Source of the DNA: Staphylococcus pragensis
GTDB lineage: Bacteria > Bacillota > Bacilli > Staphylococcales > Staphylococcaceae
Assembly (NCBI RefSeq): GCF_004785665.1
Contig: NZ_SRPJ01000008.1
Location: forward strand, 1-64,000
DNA length: 64,000 nt
Direction of reading: 5' to 3'
Shown here: in pieces, positions 9,144 to 21,976 of the stretch
Numbering within the stretch: position 1 is the first letter of the stretch
How the letters are laid out: each line of letters opens with the position of its first letter
Translations under genes and position numbers: made by a program
The notes under the pieces: generated by a model
Told to the model about the DNA's origin: nothing
Seen by the model: only the letters and a program-made list of their open reading frames with translations
Database searches by the model: none

Positions 9144-10662
9144 TGTACTCACCTCGTAAATAGCCATTTACATATTGATTTACTTTATTGTCATCTACAA
9201 ATTTTAAATTTATATCTTCAAATACTGATCCTTTAGCAATTAGAAAACTAATATTTCTTAAATGTGCTCTCTCAAGGAATGGATGTTGTTTAGTTTCCAT
9301 GCCAATAATCTTATCCGTTTTAAAATGATATGTATTGAAACTAAATGTATTTACTTCACGAAGTGCAATTTCGTTATTTTTAAAATTTAATCCTGCAGCA
9401 TGAATATAAATATAAGCCTCCAATGCCATGATGCCAATAATTAAAATAGCAATCATAAAGCTCCAAGCGCTCCAGAAATAAATCCCAATGCCTGCTCCTA
9501 TCATTAAAACTATGCTTGGAATTAAAAAATGTCTATGATAACCACGCCATGGCATATCGCTTTTTATATCATTAAACTGCATTTCTGGAACAAGTGATTT
9601 TATAATTTGATATGCCTCTTTTTGTTTAATAAACGGTAAGATCATAATTTTACCATTATCACTAGCATCTTCATCTGAAGTAATATCTAAATCACTGGTA
9701 ATAATAAAGTGTATTGATGTATAACCGAACATTTTTCTAATATAAGATTGCTTTTCAAGAACAGCTTGTAATCTATCTGTAGGCACAGTAATATTTTTTA
9801 CATTTAATAACCCATAACTGATTTTAAGTTGACTGTCTTGTTGCGTAACCGTGTAATTATAATAACGAACGATTGTAATTAATGTTCCTATGATATAACT
9901 AACTAATAACACCACTCCAACTATAAACAGTACAATAAAAAATACTGAATTAATCCAGTGCCAAAGGTTAGATGTCCATTTATCCCATGGTATCATGTGT
10001 TGAAATGCCCCTAGTATAGGTGACACAGTTGCTAAAGCTACCCCAATAGCACCACTCGTCATAGCCATAAGCAATAATGAACGCCATGACATTTTATAAA
10101 TGGTAGACTCGCTTTGAATTGTGCTAGAAGCACTATTATCAGTGTTTTGAATAAGCTGTTCATCAACTTCATTTTGTTCACTTGTTATAACTTCTTCCTT
10201 CTGCTCTTCATTTAATTGCAATTGATGTTCGCGAATAGTTTGTTCAATTAAGTCACTCTGTTTTTTTGAAATAGAAGCTAACTCTACTCCATCACTTGGG
10301 GTTTTGATTTGTAAACTCACGCCACCCACTATTTGATTAATTAATCCTTGAGTAGTATCTAGTGACTGAATTCTGCTAATATTTAATTCTTTACGCTTCT
10401 TGTTTATCCATCCAGATGTCACTATAAAATGCTCATCTTCTATCCAATATCGTGTTACATATACTTCTAAAAAATGATGAATAAAAGTAACTAGAAAGAT
10501 AAGTAAAAATATAGCTGGGCTAATGTAATTTCTTATATTTGTAAAATCAAAGTTCCAACTATTAAACACTACAAATATAATAAATGGAAAAATATTTTGT
10601 TTAATAACTTTAATTAAGCCTTCTACATATGAAATAGGATGCAATTTTTGAGGATTATACAT
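9136..10662 (-). CDS. Membrane protein with multiple bacterial PH domains (YdbT-like)
   Basis: This is a protein of about 508 residues with repeated units of paired transmembrane helices plus a bPH_2 domain. One follows residue 60 (YWIEDEHFIVTSGWINKK), one follows the second helix pair (QLKISYGLLNVKNITVPTDR), and a third is near the C-terminus. A charged Gln/Glu/Ser-rich linker lies near residues 155-190. The start is ATG 10662, nine bases after an AGAGGTG box, rather than the GTG at 10674. It overlaps both neighbours by 8 bases, so the three PH genes are translated as a unit. Function unknown. Confidence 0.85.
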   Translation of the reverse strand: MYNPQKLHPISYVEGLIKVIKQNIFPFIIFVVFNSWNFDFTNIRNYISPAIFLLIFLVTFIHHFLEVYVTRYWIEDEHFIVTSGWINKKRKELNISRIQSLDTTQGLINQIVGGVSLQIKTPSDGVELASISKKQSDLIEQTIREHQLQLNEEQKEEVITSEQNEVDEQLIQNTDNSASSTIQSESTIYKMSWRSLLLMAMTSGAIGVALATVSPILGAFQHMIPWDKWTSNLWHWINSVFFIVLFIVGVVLLVSYIIGTLITIVRYYNYTVTQQDSQLKISYGLLNVKNITVPTDRLQAVLEKQSYIRKMFGYTSIHFIITSDLDITSDEDASDNGKIMILPFIKQKEAYQIIKSLVPEMQFNDIKSDMPWRGYHRHFLIPSIVLMIGAGIGIYFWSAWSFMIAILIIGIMALEAYIYIHAAGLNFKNNEIALREVNTFSFNTYHFKTDKIIGMETKQHPFLERAHLRNISFLIAKGSVFEDINLKFVDDNKVNQYVNGYLRGEYNE

Positions 10663-11134
10663 CAGAATCTGCACCTCTCAATGTTTCTAGAATATGTTGT
10701 GATAAACGGTCTGCTTGTAAGTCAGACATCAATGGTAATTTTACTTCGTGTCCTGCTGTTACAAACACGACAGTATTAAGGTGAAAAGCTTTTAACAGTG
10801 GATTGGTTTTGATTTGAAGATATTGTAATCTTTCAATTTTAGTCATCTGATGATGCTTAATGATAAATGTAGACTTAACTTCTACATTTTTAGTATCAAC
10901 GCTATAAAAACGGAAACGATAACGTGCATACGGTTGTATAACTAGACGAAGACAACTCAAAATGAGTAAGAAGATTAAAATGTAGAAAATAAAATGATAC
11001 CAATTAAAATAGTTCCACATTGAATACAAAGCACCTACTATAACTAACTCGATTAAGAATGTAATACTGCTTGATATCCAATGAAAAGCGTATGCATTTT
11101 TAGGGCTTTTATGAAATGAATCTTCTAATTGCAT
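10655..11134 (-). CDS. Small membrane protein with bacterial PH domain
   Basis: This protein of about 159 residues has two transmembrane helices (roughly residues 19-65) followed by a bPH_2 domain (FRFYSVDTKNVEVKSTF and MTKIERLQYLQI). It is a paralogue of the gene at 8640-9143. Two adjacent ATG codons exist, and the second (11134) has the better distance to AAAGGAG. It is the first gene of the PH-acpS-alr cluster, downstream of the cshA terminator. Confidence 0.83.
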   Translation of the reverse strand: MQLEDSFHKSPKNAYAFHWISSSITFLIELVIVGALYSMWNYFNWYHFIFYILIFLLILSCLRLVIQPYARYRFRFYSVDTKNVEVKSTFIIKHHQMTKIERLQYLQIKTNPLLKAFHLNTVVFVTAGHEVKLPLMSDLQADRLSQHILETLRGADSDV

Positions 11135-11218
11135 CATAAACTCCTTTGTATTTTTTCTTAATTATAGCATACTGATTTAATTAAACATGATAGCTTCAAT
11201 ATATCTACTCTAACTATA

Positions 11219-11249
11219 CAAAAAAACACCTCAACTCATTGAGGTGTTT
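11219..11249 (-). terminator. Terminator after cshA
   Basis: Arms AAACACCTCAA (11224-11234) and TTGAGGTGTTT (11239-11249) form a perfect 11-bp stem with a 4-base loop, followed by TTTTTTT on the minus strand. Confidence 0.9.
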
Positions 11250-11266
11250 AAGCTTATCTTTAAATT

Positions 11267-12790
<1,524 letters not shown>

Positions 12791-12856
12791 TTAAACTAAC
12801 TTTTTTATCAATATACGTCTGTGTATATAAGGTCCTCTTATTACGTCAACTTCTAT

Positions 12857-12885
12857 ATAGTACCACCTAAAAATATATATCGCAA
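12857..12885 (-). promoter_or_regulatory. Probable sigma-A promoter of cshA
   Basis: Minus strand TTGCGA (12880-12885), a 17-base spacer and TACTAT (12857-12862). This would give a 5' leader of about 70 bases before the TTG start. No other candidate of this quality lies in the 270-base gap 12779-13048, whose right part holds the murF terminator. Confidence 0.45.
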
Positions 12886-12975
12886 TAAAGCAATTTCTTA
12901 CTTTTCTCCAATATCCAGCTAATTACTATATAATAGCGTTTACATTATTTAGCTTCTCTTTTGGGAAAAGGGCAT

Positions 12976-13019
12976 AAAAAAACAAACCATTGTGCGATTT
13001 AAACATACACAATGGCTTG
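12976..13019 (-). terminator. Terminator after murF
   Basis: A 12-bp stem (12983-12994 with 13008-13019) with a single G-U pair is followed by TTTTTTT on the minus strand. It closes the ddl-murF operon. Confidence 0.88.
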
Positions 13020-13048
13020 CAAGTTAATTTATAAATATATAGAGTTGA

Positions 13049-14404
13049 TTAAATAATTTGATTTACAACTTCTTCAAGTTTATTTCCTCTTGAGCCTTTA
13101 ACTAAGACTTTGTCTTGAGAAACTAAATGAGATTTTAAATACGTTGTCAATTCATCTTTGTTTGAGAAGTGTGCCACATTTTCAACAAACTGCCCACCTA
13201 CGTCACTAATATATTGGGCATCTGTGCCGTAAGTAAGTAAAGTATGAATACCTTTATCTTTAAGGTGCGCACCAACCTCTTCATGCATACGTTGGCTATT
13301 CTCACCTAATTCTAATGAATCAGCAAGCACTAAGATTTTACGTCCATCCATATTACTCAATGTATCAATGGCAGCTTTCATACTTGTAGGGCTCGCATTG
13401 TAAGCGTCATTAATTACTGTGATATCATTATCTGTCACGTGACGTTCCATACGCATACCAGTAAGTTGAACGTTATTAATATTACGTTGAATCGTTTCGT
13501 AATTTAATCCAAGTTCATGCCCTATTGCAATGGCGATTGCAGCATTCTTCATATTATGGATACCTAGAATAGGTAGTTCGTAATGTTCATCTCCATTAAT
13601 ATCAAATGCGATACCATCATTTTTGCTATTTTTCACTTCGCACACTAATACATTATCCGAATTTAAGCCGATACTAATTAATTTTGCATTTTTAACTTTC
13701 TCAACATGAGGCGCTAACAGTGGTTCATCACCGTCATAGATAAATGTACCGCCTTCTTTTAAGCCAATCGTGATTTCTGATTTAGCTTGAGCAATACCTT
13801 CGCGTGATCCTAAATCTTGCATATGTGATTCTCCAATATTGGTAATCACAGCGATATCTGGCTCTGCTATCGTAGATAACAATTCGATTTCGTGGAATCC
13901 TGACATACCCATCTCTAGAATTGAAATTTCTGTATCTTTATCTAATTCTAAGATAGTTAATGGTAAACCAATTTCGTTATTATAATTACCTTGTGTCTTT
14001 TTAACTTTAAATTCAGTATGCAACACACTTTCAATCATATCTTTCGTAGTTGTTTTACCATTTGATCCTGTAACCCCGATAACTTTAGGATTAACATGTT
14101 TCAAATAAGCTTTCGCTAATTGTTGTAACGCAGTTAATGTATCTTCCACCCAAATAATTGGTCCACTAATGTTGGCGTCAATGTCATGCCCTTTTTCATA
14201 AAAAGAAGCTCCGGCACCATCTTGCAACGCTTGTGCAACAAAACGATGGCCGTCAACGTTCTCTCCTTTAAATGGGATAAATAGCATATCTTCTTTAATC
14301 GCACGTGAATCGATTGTGACACCTTTGATAGTTTGATTTAAATATTGGTCATCAATATCACAAGGTATCCAGTTTTGAATATCTTTTAATGAAACTTCTA
14401 TCAT
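13049..14404 (-). CDS. murF: UDP-N-acetylmuramoyl-tripeptide--D-alanyl-D-alanine ligase
   Basis: MurF adds D-Ala-D-Ala to UDP-MurNAc-tripeptide in the cytoplasm, the last step of the soluble peptidoglycan precursor. The Mur-ligase ATP loop [14 protein letters not shown] is near residue 110, and the central domain shows [14 protein letters not shown] and [17 protein letters not shown]. The C-terminal domain includes [11 protein letters not shown]. It starts 15 bases after ddl, whose product it uses, so the pair forms an operon. Length 451 aa is normal. Confidence 0.97.
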   Translation of the reverse strand: MIEVSLKDIQNWIPCDIDDQYLNQTIKGVTIDSRAIKEDMLFIPFKGENVDGHRFVAQALQDGAGASFYEKGHDIDANISGPIIWVEDTLTALQQLAKAYLKHVNPKVIGVTGSNGKTTTKDMIESVLHTEFKVKKTQGNYNNEIGLPLTILELDKDTEISILEMGMSGFHEIELLSTIAEPDIAVITNIGESHMQDLGSREGIAQAKSEITIGLKEGGTFIYDGDEPLLAPHVEKVKNAKLISIGLNSDNVLVCEVKNSKNDGIAFDINGDEHYELPILGIHNMKNAAIAIAIGHELGLNYETIQRNINNVQLTGMRMERHVTDNDITVINDAYNASPTSMKAAIDTLSNMDGRKILVLADSLELGENSQRMHEEVGAHLKDKGIHTLLTYGTDAQYISDVGGQFVENVAHFSNKDELTTYLKSHLVSQDKVLVKGSRGNKLEEVVNQII

Positions 14405-14419
14405 AAGTGAATTCCTCTC

Positions 14420-15922
<1,503 letters not shown>

Positions 15923-17107
15923 ATGAAATATTCATCCCGTCAACAGCCTCCAAAACATTGGCTACGAAAAATCGACTGGGTACTCATAGCATTATTGACT
16001 ATCTTAGCTATTATAAGCGTTATAACTATTAGTTCAGCTATGGGTGGCGGCCAATATAGTGCCAATTTTAGCATTCGCCAAATTATTTACTACATATTAG
16101 GCGCTATCATTGCTTTAATCATCATGTTGTTTTCACCTAAAAAAATTAAAAATAACACATACATATTATATATCTTTTTATGTATCTTACTCGTAGGATT
16201 ATTAATCCTTCCTGAATCTTCTTTTACGCCAATTATTAACGGCGCTAAAAGTTGGTATTCCTTTGGTCCAGTAAGTATTCAACCATCTGAGTTTATGAAA
16301 GTAATATTAATACTTGCGCTTGCTAAGACTGTAGCAAATCATAATCGTTTTACTTTTAATAAGTCACTTCAAACTGATCTAATGTTAATCCTAAAAATTA
16401 TTGGTGTCTCTATCTTACCTATGGCATTAATTTTATTACAAAATGACTTAGGTACTACATTAGTCATCTGTGCCATTATCTTAGGGATTATGTTAGTAAG
16501 TGGTATCACTTGGCGTTTACTTGCTCCAATGCTAATTGCTGCAGCAGTAATTGGTGGTAGCATTATTTTAGCTATTATTTATAAACCTAGCTTAATTGAA
16601 AGTTTATTAGGCGTTAAAATGTATCAAATGGGTCGTATTAATTCGTGGTTAGATCCATATTCATATAGTAATGGAGATGGCTATCACTTAACAGAATCAT
16701 TAAAAGCGATTGGTTCTGGACAATTATTTGGTAAAGGATATAATCACGGTGAAGTTTATATACCAGAGAATCATACAGACTTTATTTTCTCTGTTATCGG
16801 AGAGGAAATGGGATTCCTGGGCGCAGTTGTCTTATTGCTCATCTTTTTAGCTTTAATCTTCCATCTTATAAGACTAGCTACTAAAGTGGAATCACCATTC
16901 AGTAAAATTTTTATCGTTGGCTATATCTCATTGCTTGTCTTCCATATTCTTCAAAATATTGGTATGACCATTCAACTTTTACCGATTACAGGTATTCCAC
17001 TTCCATTTATAAGTTATGGTGGGAGTTCATTATGGAGTTTAATGGTAGGTATAGGTATCGTACTTTCTATTCACTATCATCAACGTCAAACCTTGCCTAA
17101 TAAATAA
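15923..17107 (+). CDS. rodA: SEDS peptidoglycan polymerase RodA
   Basis: This 394-residue polytopic membrane protein of the FtsW/RodA/SpoVE family has about ten predicted transmembrane segments. Conserved SEDS features include the PSEFMKVILILALA region, the extracellular loop with GKGYNHGEVYIPENHTDFIF that contains the catalytic region, and PFISYGGSS near the C-terminus. With its class B PBP partner (not in this window) RodA makes sidewall peptidoglycan. It is monocistronic, has an AAGGAG ribosome site and a strong terminator. The assignment to RodA rather than FtsW rests on gene neighbourhood and length. Confidence 0.92.
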   Translation: MKYSSRQQPPKHWLRKIDWVLIALLTILAIISVITISSAMGGGQYSANFSIRQIIYYILGAIIALIIMLFSPKKIKNNTYILYIFLCILLVGLLILPESSFTPIINGAKSWYSFGPVSIQPSEFMKVILILALAKTVANHNRFTFNKSLQTDLMLILKIIGVSILPMALILLQNDLGTTLVICAIILGIMLVSGITWRLLAPMLIAAAVIGGSIILAIIYKPSLIESLLGVKMYQMGRINSWLDPYSYSNGDGYHLTESLKAIGSGQLFGKGYNHGEVYIPENHTDFIFSVIGEEMGFLGAVVLLLIFLALIFHLIRLATKVESPFSKIFIVGYISLLVFHILQNIGMTIQLLPITGIPLPFISYGGSSLWSLMVGIGIVLSIHYHQRQTLPNK

Positions 17108-17117
17108 TATAAAAATT

Positions 17118-17160
17118 AAAGACGCTTAATCATGTCATTTTATGATTAAGCGTCTTTTAG
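17118..17160 (+). terminator. Terminator after rodA
   Basis: A perfect 16-bp stem (17118-17133 with 17142-17157) with an 8-base loop ends in a T-run. A-residues on the 5' side let it work in both directions, so it can also end the small ORF at 17167-17304. Confidence 0.92.
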
Positions 17161-17166
17161 TTTAAA

Positions 17167-17304
17167 CTATTTTAGTTCGTGTCGTACTTGTGATGATGTA
17201 GGCAAAGTGTTGATGATGTCTAAACGAGATTTTGTTTTTTTAATATTCACACCTAAAGATGATAATAATTTGACTACATTTTGTATCTTATCCGATTTAC
17301 TCAT
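17167..17304 (-). CDS. Small basic protein, 45 aa (Lmo0850-like)
   Basis: This ORF encodes 45 residues beginning MSKSDKIQNVVKLLSSLGV and ending QVRHELK. A GAGGTG ribosome site lies eight bases before the ATG, and the rodA terminator lies directly downstream in the reverse direction. The composition is basic and soluble with an amphipathic first half and the motif IKKTKSR. From memory it resembles the small Firmicute family named after Listeria Lmo0850, whose function is unknown. Its well-placed ribosome site and bounded position argue that it is real. Confidence 0.7.
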   Translation of the reverse strand: MSKSDKIQNVVKLLSSLGVNIKKTKSRLDIINTLPTSSQVRHELK

Positions 17305-17413
17305 TGGTAATCACCTCGTTTTTTGACTTTCAAGGTTATACTACCCCAATTAAATTAAGTTTACCATACAATTTTAAAAATAATTTTTAATTTTTTATTA
17401 AGAAATTCGTAAA

Positions 17414-17620
17414 TTAATTTAACACTTTAAATCCATCATCATAAATTTCTTTTTCAATAGTATTTAAATTTGTAGGTGTTTCATATTCAATTATTACAGA
17501 TTTATGTTTTGCACTTACTTCAACTTCTTTCACACCAATCATTTGAGATAAGCGATGGTGTAATTGAGAAGCTTGTTCATTTGTTTCTAATTCCTCAATA
17601 TTTATAGTACTTTTAGCCAT
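17414..17620 (-). CDS. csoZ: CsoZ, putative copper chaperone partner of CsoR
   Basis: This 68-residue protein has the beta-alpha-beta outline of a heavy-metal-associated domain (QLHHRLSQMIGVKEVEVSAKHKSVIIEYE) but lacks the canonical CxxC motif and in fact has no cysteine. That pattern, directly downstream of csoR, matches staphylococcal CsoZ. It starts 10 bases after csoR ends. A metal-handling role is inferred from context. How it could bind copper without cysteines is unclear from sequence. Confidence 0.8.
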   Translation of the reverse strand: MAKSTINIEELETNEQASQLHHRLSQMIGVKEVEVSAKHKSVIIEYETPTNLNTIEKEIYDDGFKVLN

Positions 17621-17630
17621 TTTAATTCTC

Positions 17631-17924
17631 CTAATCTTTCATTAACTTTTGAAAAGTCACTAATAATTCTTCCATTGCTTCTTCTTGCGCGCCGTTGTTA
17701 ACTTTATCCATAATACAACTTTTCATATGATAATCTAACAATTTCGTCGCAACACTATTAAGTGCTGATCTTGTAGCTCTTATTTGAGTCAGCACATCAT
17801 CACAATATACATCGCCTTCAATCATGCGATTGATTGCTCTCACTTGCCCTTCGATGCGGTTGAGTCTTGATTTTAAATTCAATTTCATCTGTTCAGAATG
17901 GTGTGCATGCATTTCACTCGACAA
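17631..17924 (-). CDS. csoR: Copper-sensing transcriptional repressor CsoR
   Basis: This is a 97-residue all-helical DUF156 repressor. The Cu(I) ligands are present as Cys41 and the His66-x3-Cys70 pair (YHMKSC). Released by copper, CsoR derepresses copper export genes such as copA-copZ, which are not in this window. The start is TTG at 17924, because GGGTG lies seven bases upstream and S. aureus CsoR has the same 97-residue length. A 6-bp inverted repeat TATCGT/ACGATA lies 30 bases upstream (17954-17973), but I do not claim it as the operator. Confidence 0.92.
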   Translation of the reverse strand: MSSEMHAHHSEQMKLNLKSRLNRIEGQVRAINRMIEGDVYCDDVLTQIRATRSALNSVATKLLDYHMKSCIMDKVNNGAQEEAMEELLVTFQKLMKD

Positions 17925-18113
17925 GGTCGTTCACCCTTTCTTTTATTCTATAATATCGTATAGTTTAACGATACTTTTCGTCAAATGCATTAACTTATAT
18001 ACCTTAAAATTGATTGTGTCATTTTGAATTCTGCATGATACAATACTTATTAAGAAAAGTAATAAAAAACTTATACTTTTTACAAGAATAGAAATTATAA
18101 AGGGAGGCACATA

Positions 18114-19598
18114 ATGTTAGAACTTTTTTCAATGGCTTTTGCACATTCAACTTTTATTATTAATATAATTTTAATTTCTGCCTTTCTTTTAAACTTAATT
18201 TTCGCGTTCATTATCATCTTTATGGAACGCCGTACTGCTGGTTCTATCTGGGCATGGCTTCTAGTTTTAGTATTTCTGCCAATTATCGGCTTCATATTAT
18301 ACTTATTATTAGGACGTCAAATTCAAAAAAAACAAATTTTCAAATTGGATAAAGAAGACCGCAAAGGATTAGCAATGATTGTTGATGAACAAATCGACGC
18401 TTTAGAAAAAGCTGATTTTTCAAAAGGTAATCATCAAATTGTTAAGTTTAAAGAAATGGTGCGCATGCTATTATTTAATAATGCAGCATTCTTAACGACA
18501 GATAATCACGTTAAAATTTTTACAGATGGACATGACAAATTCGATGCACTAATTGATGATATTAAAAATGCCAAAGATTATATACATATTCAGTACTATA
18601 TTTTTAAAAGTGATGGTTTAGGTCGTCGTGTACTTTCTGCGCTTGAAGCTAAACTTGACGAAGGCCTTGAAGTTAAAATGTTGTACGATGATATGGGATC
18701 TCGAACATTACGTAAGAAAGATATCAAACATTTTAGAGCAAAGGGTGCGCATGTGGAATCTTTCTTCCCTTCTAAGTTGCCTTTAATCAATTTACGAATG
18801 AACAACCGTAATCACAGAAAAATCGTGATTATTGACGGTAAAATTGGATACGTCGGTGGATTTAACGTAGGTGACGAATATCTTGGGAAAGATAAGAAAT
18901 TTGGATATTGGAGAGACACACATTTACGTCTTGAAGGTGACTCAGTCAACGCGCTTGAGTTAAGATTTATTTTAGATTGGAATTCACAATCAAGTCGTGA
19001 CTCTATTGAATATGAGGATCGTTATTTCCCTGATGTGGATTCAGGTGGCTCTATTGGGGTGCAAATTGCATCAAGTGGCCCTGATGAAGATTGGGAACAA
19101 ATTAAATATGGATATCTAAAAATGATTTCATCTGCTAGAGAATCCATTTATATTCAATCTCCTTATTTCATTCCTGACCAAGCTTTCCTTGACGCAATTA
19201 AGATTGCAGCGTTAGGTGGCGTAGAAGTTAATTTAATGATTCCTAGTATGCCCGACCACCCATTTGTCTATTGGGCTACATTAAAGAATGCAGCTTCTTT
19301 ATTAGATGCGGGCGTTAAGATTTATCAATATGATAATGGTTTCTTACATTCTAAGACGCTCATTATTGATGATGAAATAGCTTCAGTAGGAACTGCAAAT
19401 ATGGATAATCGTAGTTTCGTTTTAAACTTTGAAGTTAATGCTTTTGTTTACGATGATGAAGTAGCACGTCAATTAAAAGAAGCGTTTATCCAAGATATGA
19501 AAGTGTCTTATCGCTTAACTAAAGAGCTTTATGCTAAACGAAGTACTTGGATTAAGTTTAAAGAAGGTATTTCTCAATTACTTTCTCCAATACTTTAG
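18114..19598 (+). CDS. cls: Cardiolipin synthase (PLD type)
   Basis: This 494-residue membrane enzyme makes cardiolipin from two phosphatidylglycerols. Two N-terminal transmembrane helices (about residues 9-31 and 40-62) precede two phospholipase D domains with HKD motifs [16 protein letters not shown] and [15 protein letters not shown]. Length matches S. aureus Cls2. The ribosome site GGGAGG is close to the ATG. A stem-loop follows at 19611-19634. The gene stands alone on the plus strand. Confidence 0.95.
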   Translation: MLELFSMAFAHSTFIINIILISAFLLNLIFAFIIIFMERRTAGSIWAWLLVLVFLPIIGFILYLLLGRQIQKKQIFKLDKEDRKGLAMIVDEQIDALEKADFSKGNHQIVKFKEMVRMLLFNNAAFLTTDNHVKIFTDGHDKFDALIDDIKNAKDYIHIQYYIFKSDGLGRRVLSALEAKLDEGLEVKMLYDDMGSRTLRKKDIKHFRAKGAHVESFFPSKLPLINLRMNNRNHRKIVIIDGKIGYVGGFNVGDEYLGKDKKFGYWRDTHLRLEGDSVNALELRFILDWNSQSSRDSIEYEDRYFPDVDSGGSIGVQIASSGPDEDWEQIKYGYLKMISSARESIYIQSPYFIPDQAFLDAIKIAALGGVEVNLMIPSMPDHPFVYWATLKNAASLLDAGVKIYQYDNGFLHSKTLIIDDEIASVGTANMDNRSFVLNFEVNAFVYDDEVARQLKEAFIQDMKVSYRLTKELYAKRSTWIKFKEGISQLLSPIL

Positions 19599-19610
19599 TA
19601 TTTATATTTT

Positions 19611-19640
19611 AGAGGCTTAGGTTTCCTAGCCTCTTATTTT
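19611..19640 (+). terminator. Probable terminator after cls
   Basis: GAGGCTTAGG and CCTAGCCTC form a stem with one bulged T and a 3-base loop, followed by TTATTTTATTATTTTTG. The T-run is imperfect. Confidence 0.65.
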
Positions 19641-19664
19641 ATTATTTTTGAAAAGAGGTCAATT

Positions 19665-20312
19665 ATGGATTATCATCAAACAGTTACCCTAGCCCGAAAA
19701 TATATGCAGAACTTTCATAAGGATGACTATTCAGGTCATGATATTGCTCATGTAGAAAGAGTAACACTACTTGCCCAACGTATCAGAGAACAAGAACAAC
19801 AAGGTGATGAATTAACGATTACATTAGCTGCTCTTCTACATGATGTTATAGATGATAAATTAACTAATAAAGATGAAGCGGTTCAACAGTTGTTAGAATT
19901 TTTGAACACACTGGAATTAGATGAGAATACTCAAAATAACATTCTATATATCATTCAAAACTTAAGTTACCGCAATGGTAAAAATAATAATATTGAATTA
20001 TCTATTGAAGGTCAGATCGTTCGTGATGCTGATCGCTTAGATGCCATTGGTGCAATAGGTATTGCAAGAGCATTTCAATTTGCTGGTCATTTCGATGAGC
20101 CAATGTGGACAGAATCTCCAATAGATAATGCACCAGCAATAGAAACAATCCCTTCGCTACCTCCATCAGCAATTCGTCATTTTTATGATAAATTATTAAA
20201 GTTAAAAAATTTAATGCATACTGCTACTGGTAGAGAACTTGCACAACAACGTCATGATTTTATGGAACAATTTTTAAATCAGTTTTATAGTGAATGGCAT
20301 ATTTCAAATTAA
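19665..20312 (+). CDS. HD-domain phosphohydrolase
   Basis: This 215-residue protein has an HD metal-dependent phosphohydrolase fold. The signature residues are His29 in GHDIAHVERV, His59-Asp60 in LLHDVIDDK and the later Asp in RDADRLDAIGAIG. It resembles the YedJ/YpgQ group, some members of which hydrolyse nucleotides. The substrate here cannot be told from sequence. AAGAGG lies seven bases before the ATG, and a bidirectional terminator follows. Confidence 0.87.
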   Translation: MDYHQTVTLARKYMQNFHKDDYSGHDIAHVERVTLLAQRIREQEQQGDELTITLAALLHDVIDDKLTNKDEAVQQLLEFLNTLELDENTQNNILYIIQNLSYRNGKNNNIELSIEGQIVRDADRLDAIGAIGIARAFQFAGHFDEPMWTESPIDNAPAIETIPSLPPSAIRHFYDKLLKLKNLMHTATGRELAQQRHDFMEQFLNQFYSEWHISN

Positions 20313-20321
20313 TAACATCTA

Positions 20322-20358
20322 AAAAGAGGTTGAACAATATTTTTGTTCAACCTCTTTT
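20322..20358 (+). terminator. Bidirectional terminator between HD gene and yidC
   Basis: A perfect 16-bp stem (20322-20337 with 20343-20358) with a 5-base loop has A- and T-runs in its ends. It lies between two convergent genes and can serve both. Confidence 0.92.
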
Positions 20359-20376
20359 GATTAAATGCTAGTATAT

Positions 20377-21249
20377 TTATTTTTTCTTTTTGTTGTTTTT
20401 AGAAACAACTTGAGTATTTTTGCCTTTTTTGTTTGAGTCATTTTTTTGTTCAAATTTCTCAATCATTGGCGCAACTTCTCTTTTTGCTACCTTTTCATAA
20501 TGCATGTTCGCAAAGAACGTTTGGACAATTAAGAACGCCGCACTGACTGACCAGTATAAACCTAATGCTGAAGCTGAACTTAATGAAATCCAAATAATCA
20601 TAATTGGTGAAATAATCATCATCATGTACGTCATTTGACGTTGTTCTTGTGGCATTTGTTTACTTGAAACCCATGCTTGGATAAAGTATAAAATACCGGC
20701 AATAATCGTAATCCAAATATCAGGATGTATTAAGTTAAACCATAAGAAGTGAGGATGTTCGGCAATTCCGCCTCCAATACGATATCTCAATACAAAGTAT
20801 AATCCCATTACGACTGGCATTTGAATTAGTACAGGTAAACAGCCTAAAGCACTCTTCATAGGATTGATATCATATTTTTTATAAACTTCCATCATTTCTT
20901 GGTTAGCTGCCATTTTTTCTTCTTGAGTACGCGCACGTTTAACTTTTTCTTGTACGCCATCTACTTCAGGTTTAGCAACTTTCATTTTTTCACGCATCAT
21001 ATGACTATTTTTGTAGTTTGAAAGCATGAAAGGTAATAAGATAATACGGATAATTAATACTAACACGATGATGGCAATACCATAATCATCATTAAATACT
21101 GAATGGCCTAACCAATGTAACACTTTAGACATTGGTTCTACGAATGTGTTATAGAAAAATCCATCTCTATTACTAGATTTAGAATAATCACATCCAGCTA
21201 AAAAGACCATTACCCCTAATAACAAAGGTAGTAACGCTTTCTTCTTCAT
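20377..21249 (-). CDS. yidC: Membrane protein insertase YidC/OxaA
   Basis: YidC inserts membrane proteins alone or with Sec. The N-terminus is a lipoprotein signal with lipobox LAGC (Cys20). The body has the five transmembrane segments of Gram-positive YidC and the family motif [11 protein letters not shown]. The cytoplasmic loop is charged ([20 protein letters not shown]) and the tail is strongly basic. At 290 residues it is the normal staphylococcal length. The basic tail probably contacts the ribosome. It starts 89 bases after thiE ends, so read-through from the thi operon is possible. Confidence 0.95.
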   Translation of the reverse strand: MKKKALLPLLLGVMVFLAGCDYSKSSNRDGFFYNTFVEPMSKVLHWLGHSVFNDDYGIAIIVLVLIIRIILLPFMLSNYKNSHMMREKMKVAKPEVDGVQEKVKRARTQEEKMAANQEMMEVYKKYDINPMKSALGCLPVLIQMPVVMGLYFVLRYRIGGGIAEHPHFLWFNLIHPDIWITIIAGILYFIQAWVSSKQMPQEQRQMTYMMMIISPIMIIWISLSSASALGLYWSVSAAFLIVQTFFANMHYEKVAKREVAPMIEKFEQKNDSNKKGKNTQVVSKNNKKKK

Positions 21250-21337
21250 TTTTACACCTCTATTGATATATTCACATAGGGCTTATTTTATCATAATCAG
21301 AGTGTACTAGAAAACAAAAAAAGAAAAAAACTAATAT

Positions 21338-21976
21338 TTATTTGAAATAACTCTTAAATTTGGTAACAGTCTTGTCAATATTATGACTTCGTGCAATTGC
21401 CGAAATAACAGAGATACCATCTGCGCCTGCTTCTGCGATTTCACCCACGTTATCTTCAGTAATACCACCGATAGCCACCATAGGTAACGATGGATTTAGC
21501 TCTTTTAATGTTTTAATCATTTCTGGTCCTACAGGCTCACTAGCATCTACTTTAGAAGGTGTAGCATACATAGGACCTACACCAATATAATCTACATGAG
21601 TTAAATCTGAATGGTTGTATTCTTCCTCATCCCCTACGCTTAAACCAATAATCTTTTTATTAAAGCGTTGAGCAAATGTAGCAACTTTAGCATCATCTTG
21701 ACCGACATGTATGCCATCAGCGTCAATTTGTTCTGCTAGATCAACATCATCATTAACTAAAAATGGCACGTTATATTCACGACATAATGCGTGTAATTGT
21801 TGTGCTAATTTGACTTTATCTTCACCTATTAGTGCATTTGGCCCCTTTTCACGAAATTGGAATAAAGTAATTCCCGCTTCAAGTGCCTCTTTTAAAATCG
21901 TTTGAATATCATTATCTTCTGGCACATCTTGTGTTCCACATATAAAGTAAACATTTAAATCACTAGCTTTAAACAT
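21338..21976 (-). CDS. thiE: Thiamine-phosphate synthase
   Basis: ThiE (212 aa) joins HMP-pyrophosphate and the thiazole phosphate to give thiamine phosphate. The TIM-barrel motifs [20 protein letters not shown], the diphosphate-binding [12 protein letters not shown] and GIT-type loop [10 protein letters not shown] are present. It is the last gene of the tenA-thiD-thiM-thiE operon. Its start directly abuts the thiM stop. The TPP riboswitch upstream of tenA should control it. Confidence 0.96.
   Translation of the reverse strand: MFKASDLNVYFICGTQDVPEDNDIQTILKEALEAGITLFQFREKGPNALIGEDKVKLAQQLHALCREYNVPFLVNDDVDLAEQIDADGIHVGQDDAKVATFAQRFNKKIIGLSVGDEEEYNHSDLTHVDYIGVGPMYATPSKVDASEPVGPEMIKTLKELNPSLPMVAIGGITEDNVGEIAEAGADGISVISAIARSHNIDKTVTKFKSYFK

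Noticed and set aside
17954-17973. Inverted repeat TATCGT-N8-ACGATA upstream of csoR as a CsoR operator
   Set aside because: CsoR sites are usually GC-rich pseudo-palindromes and csoR-csoZ may not be autoregulated in staphylococci, so I do not call it as an operator.
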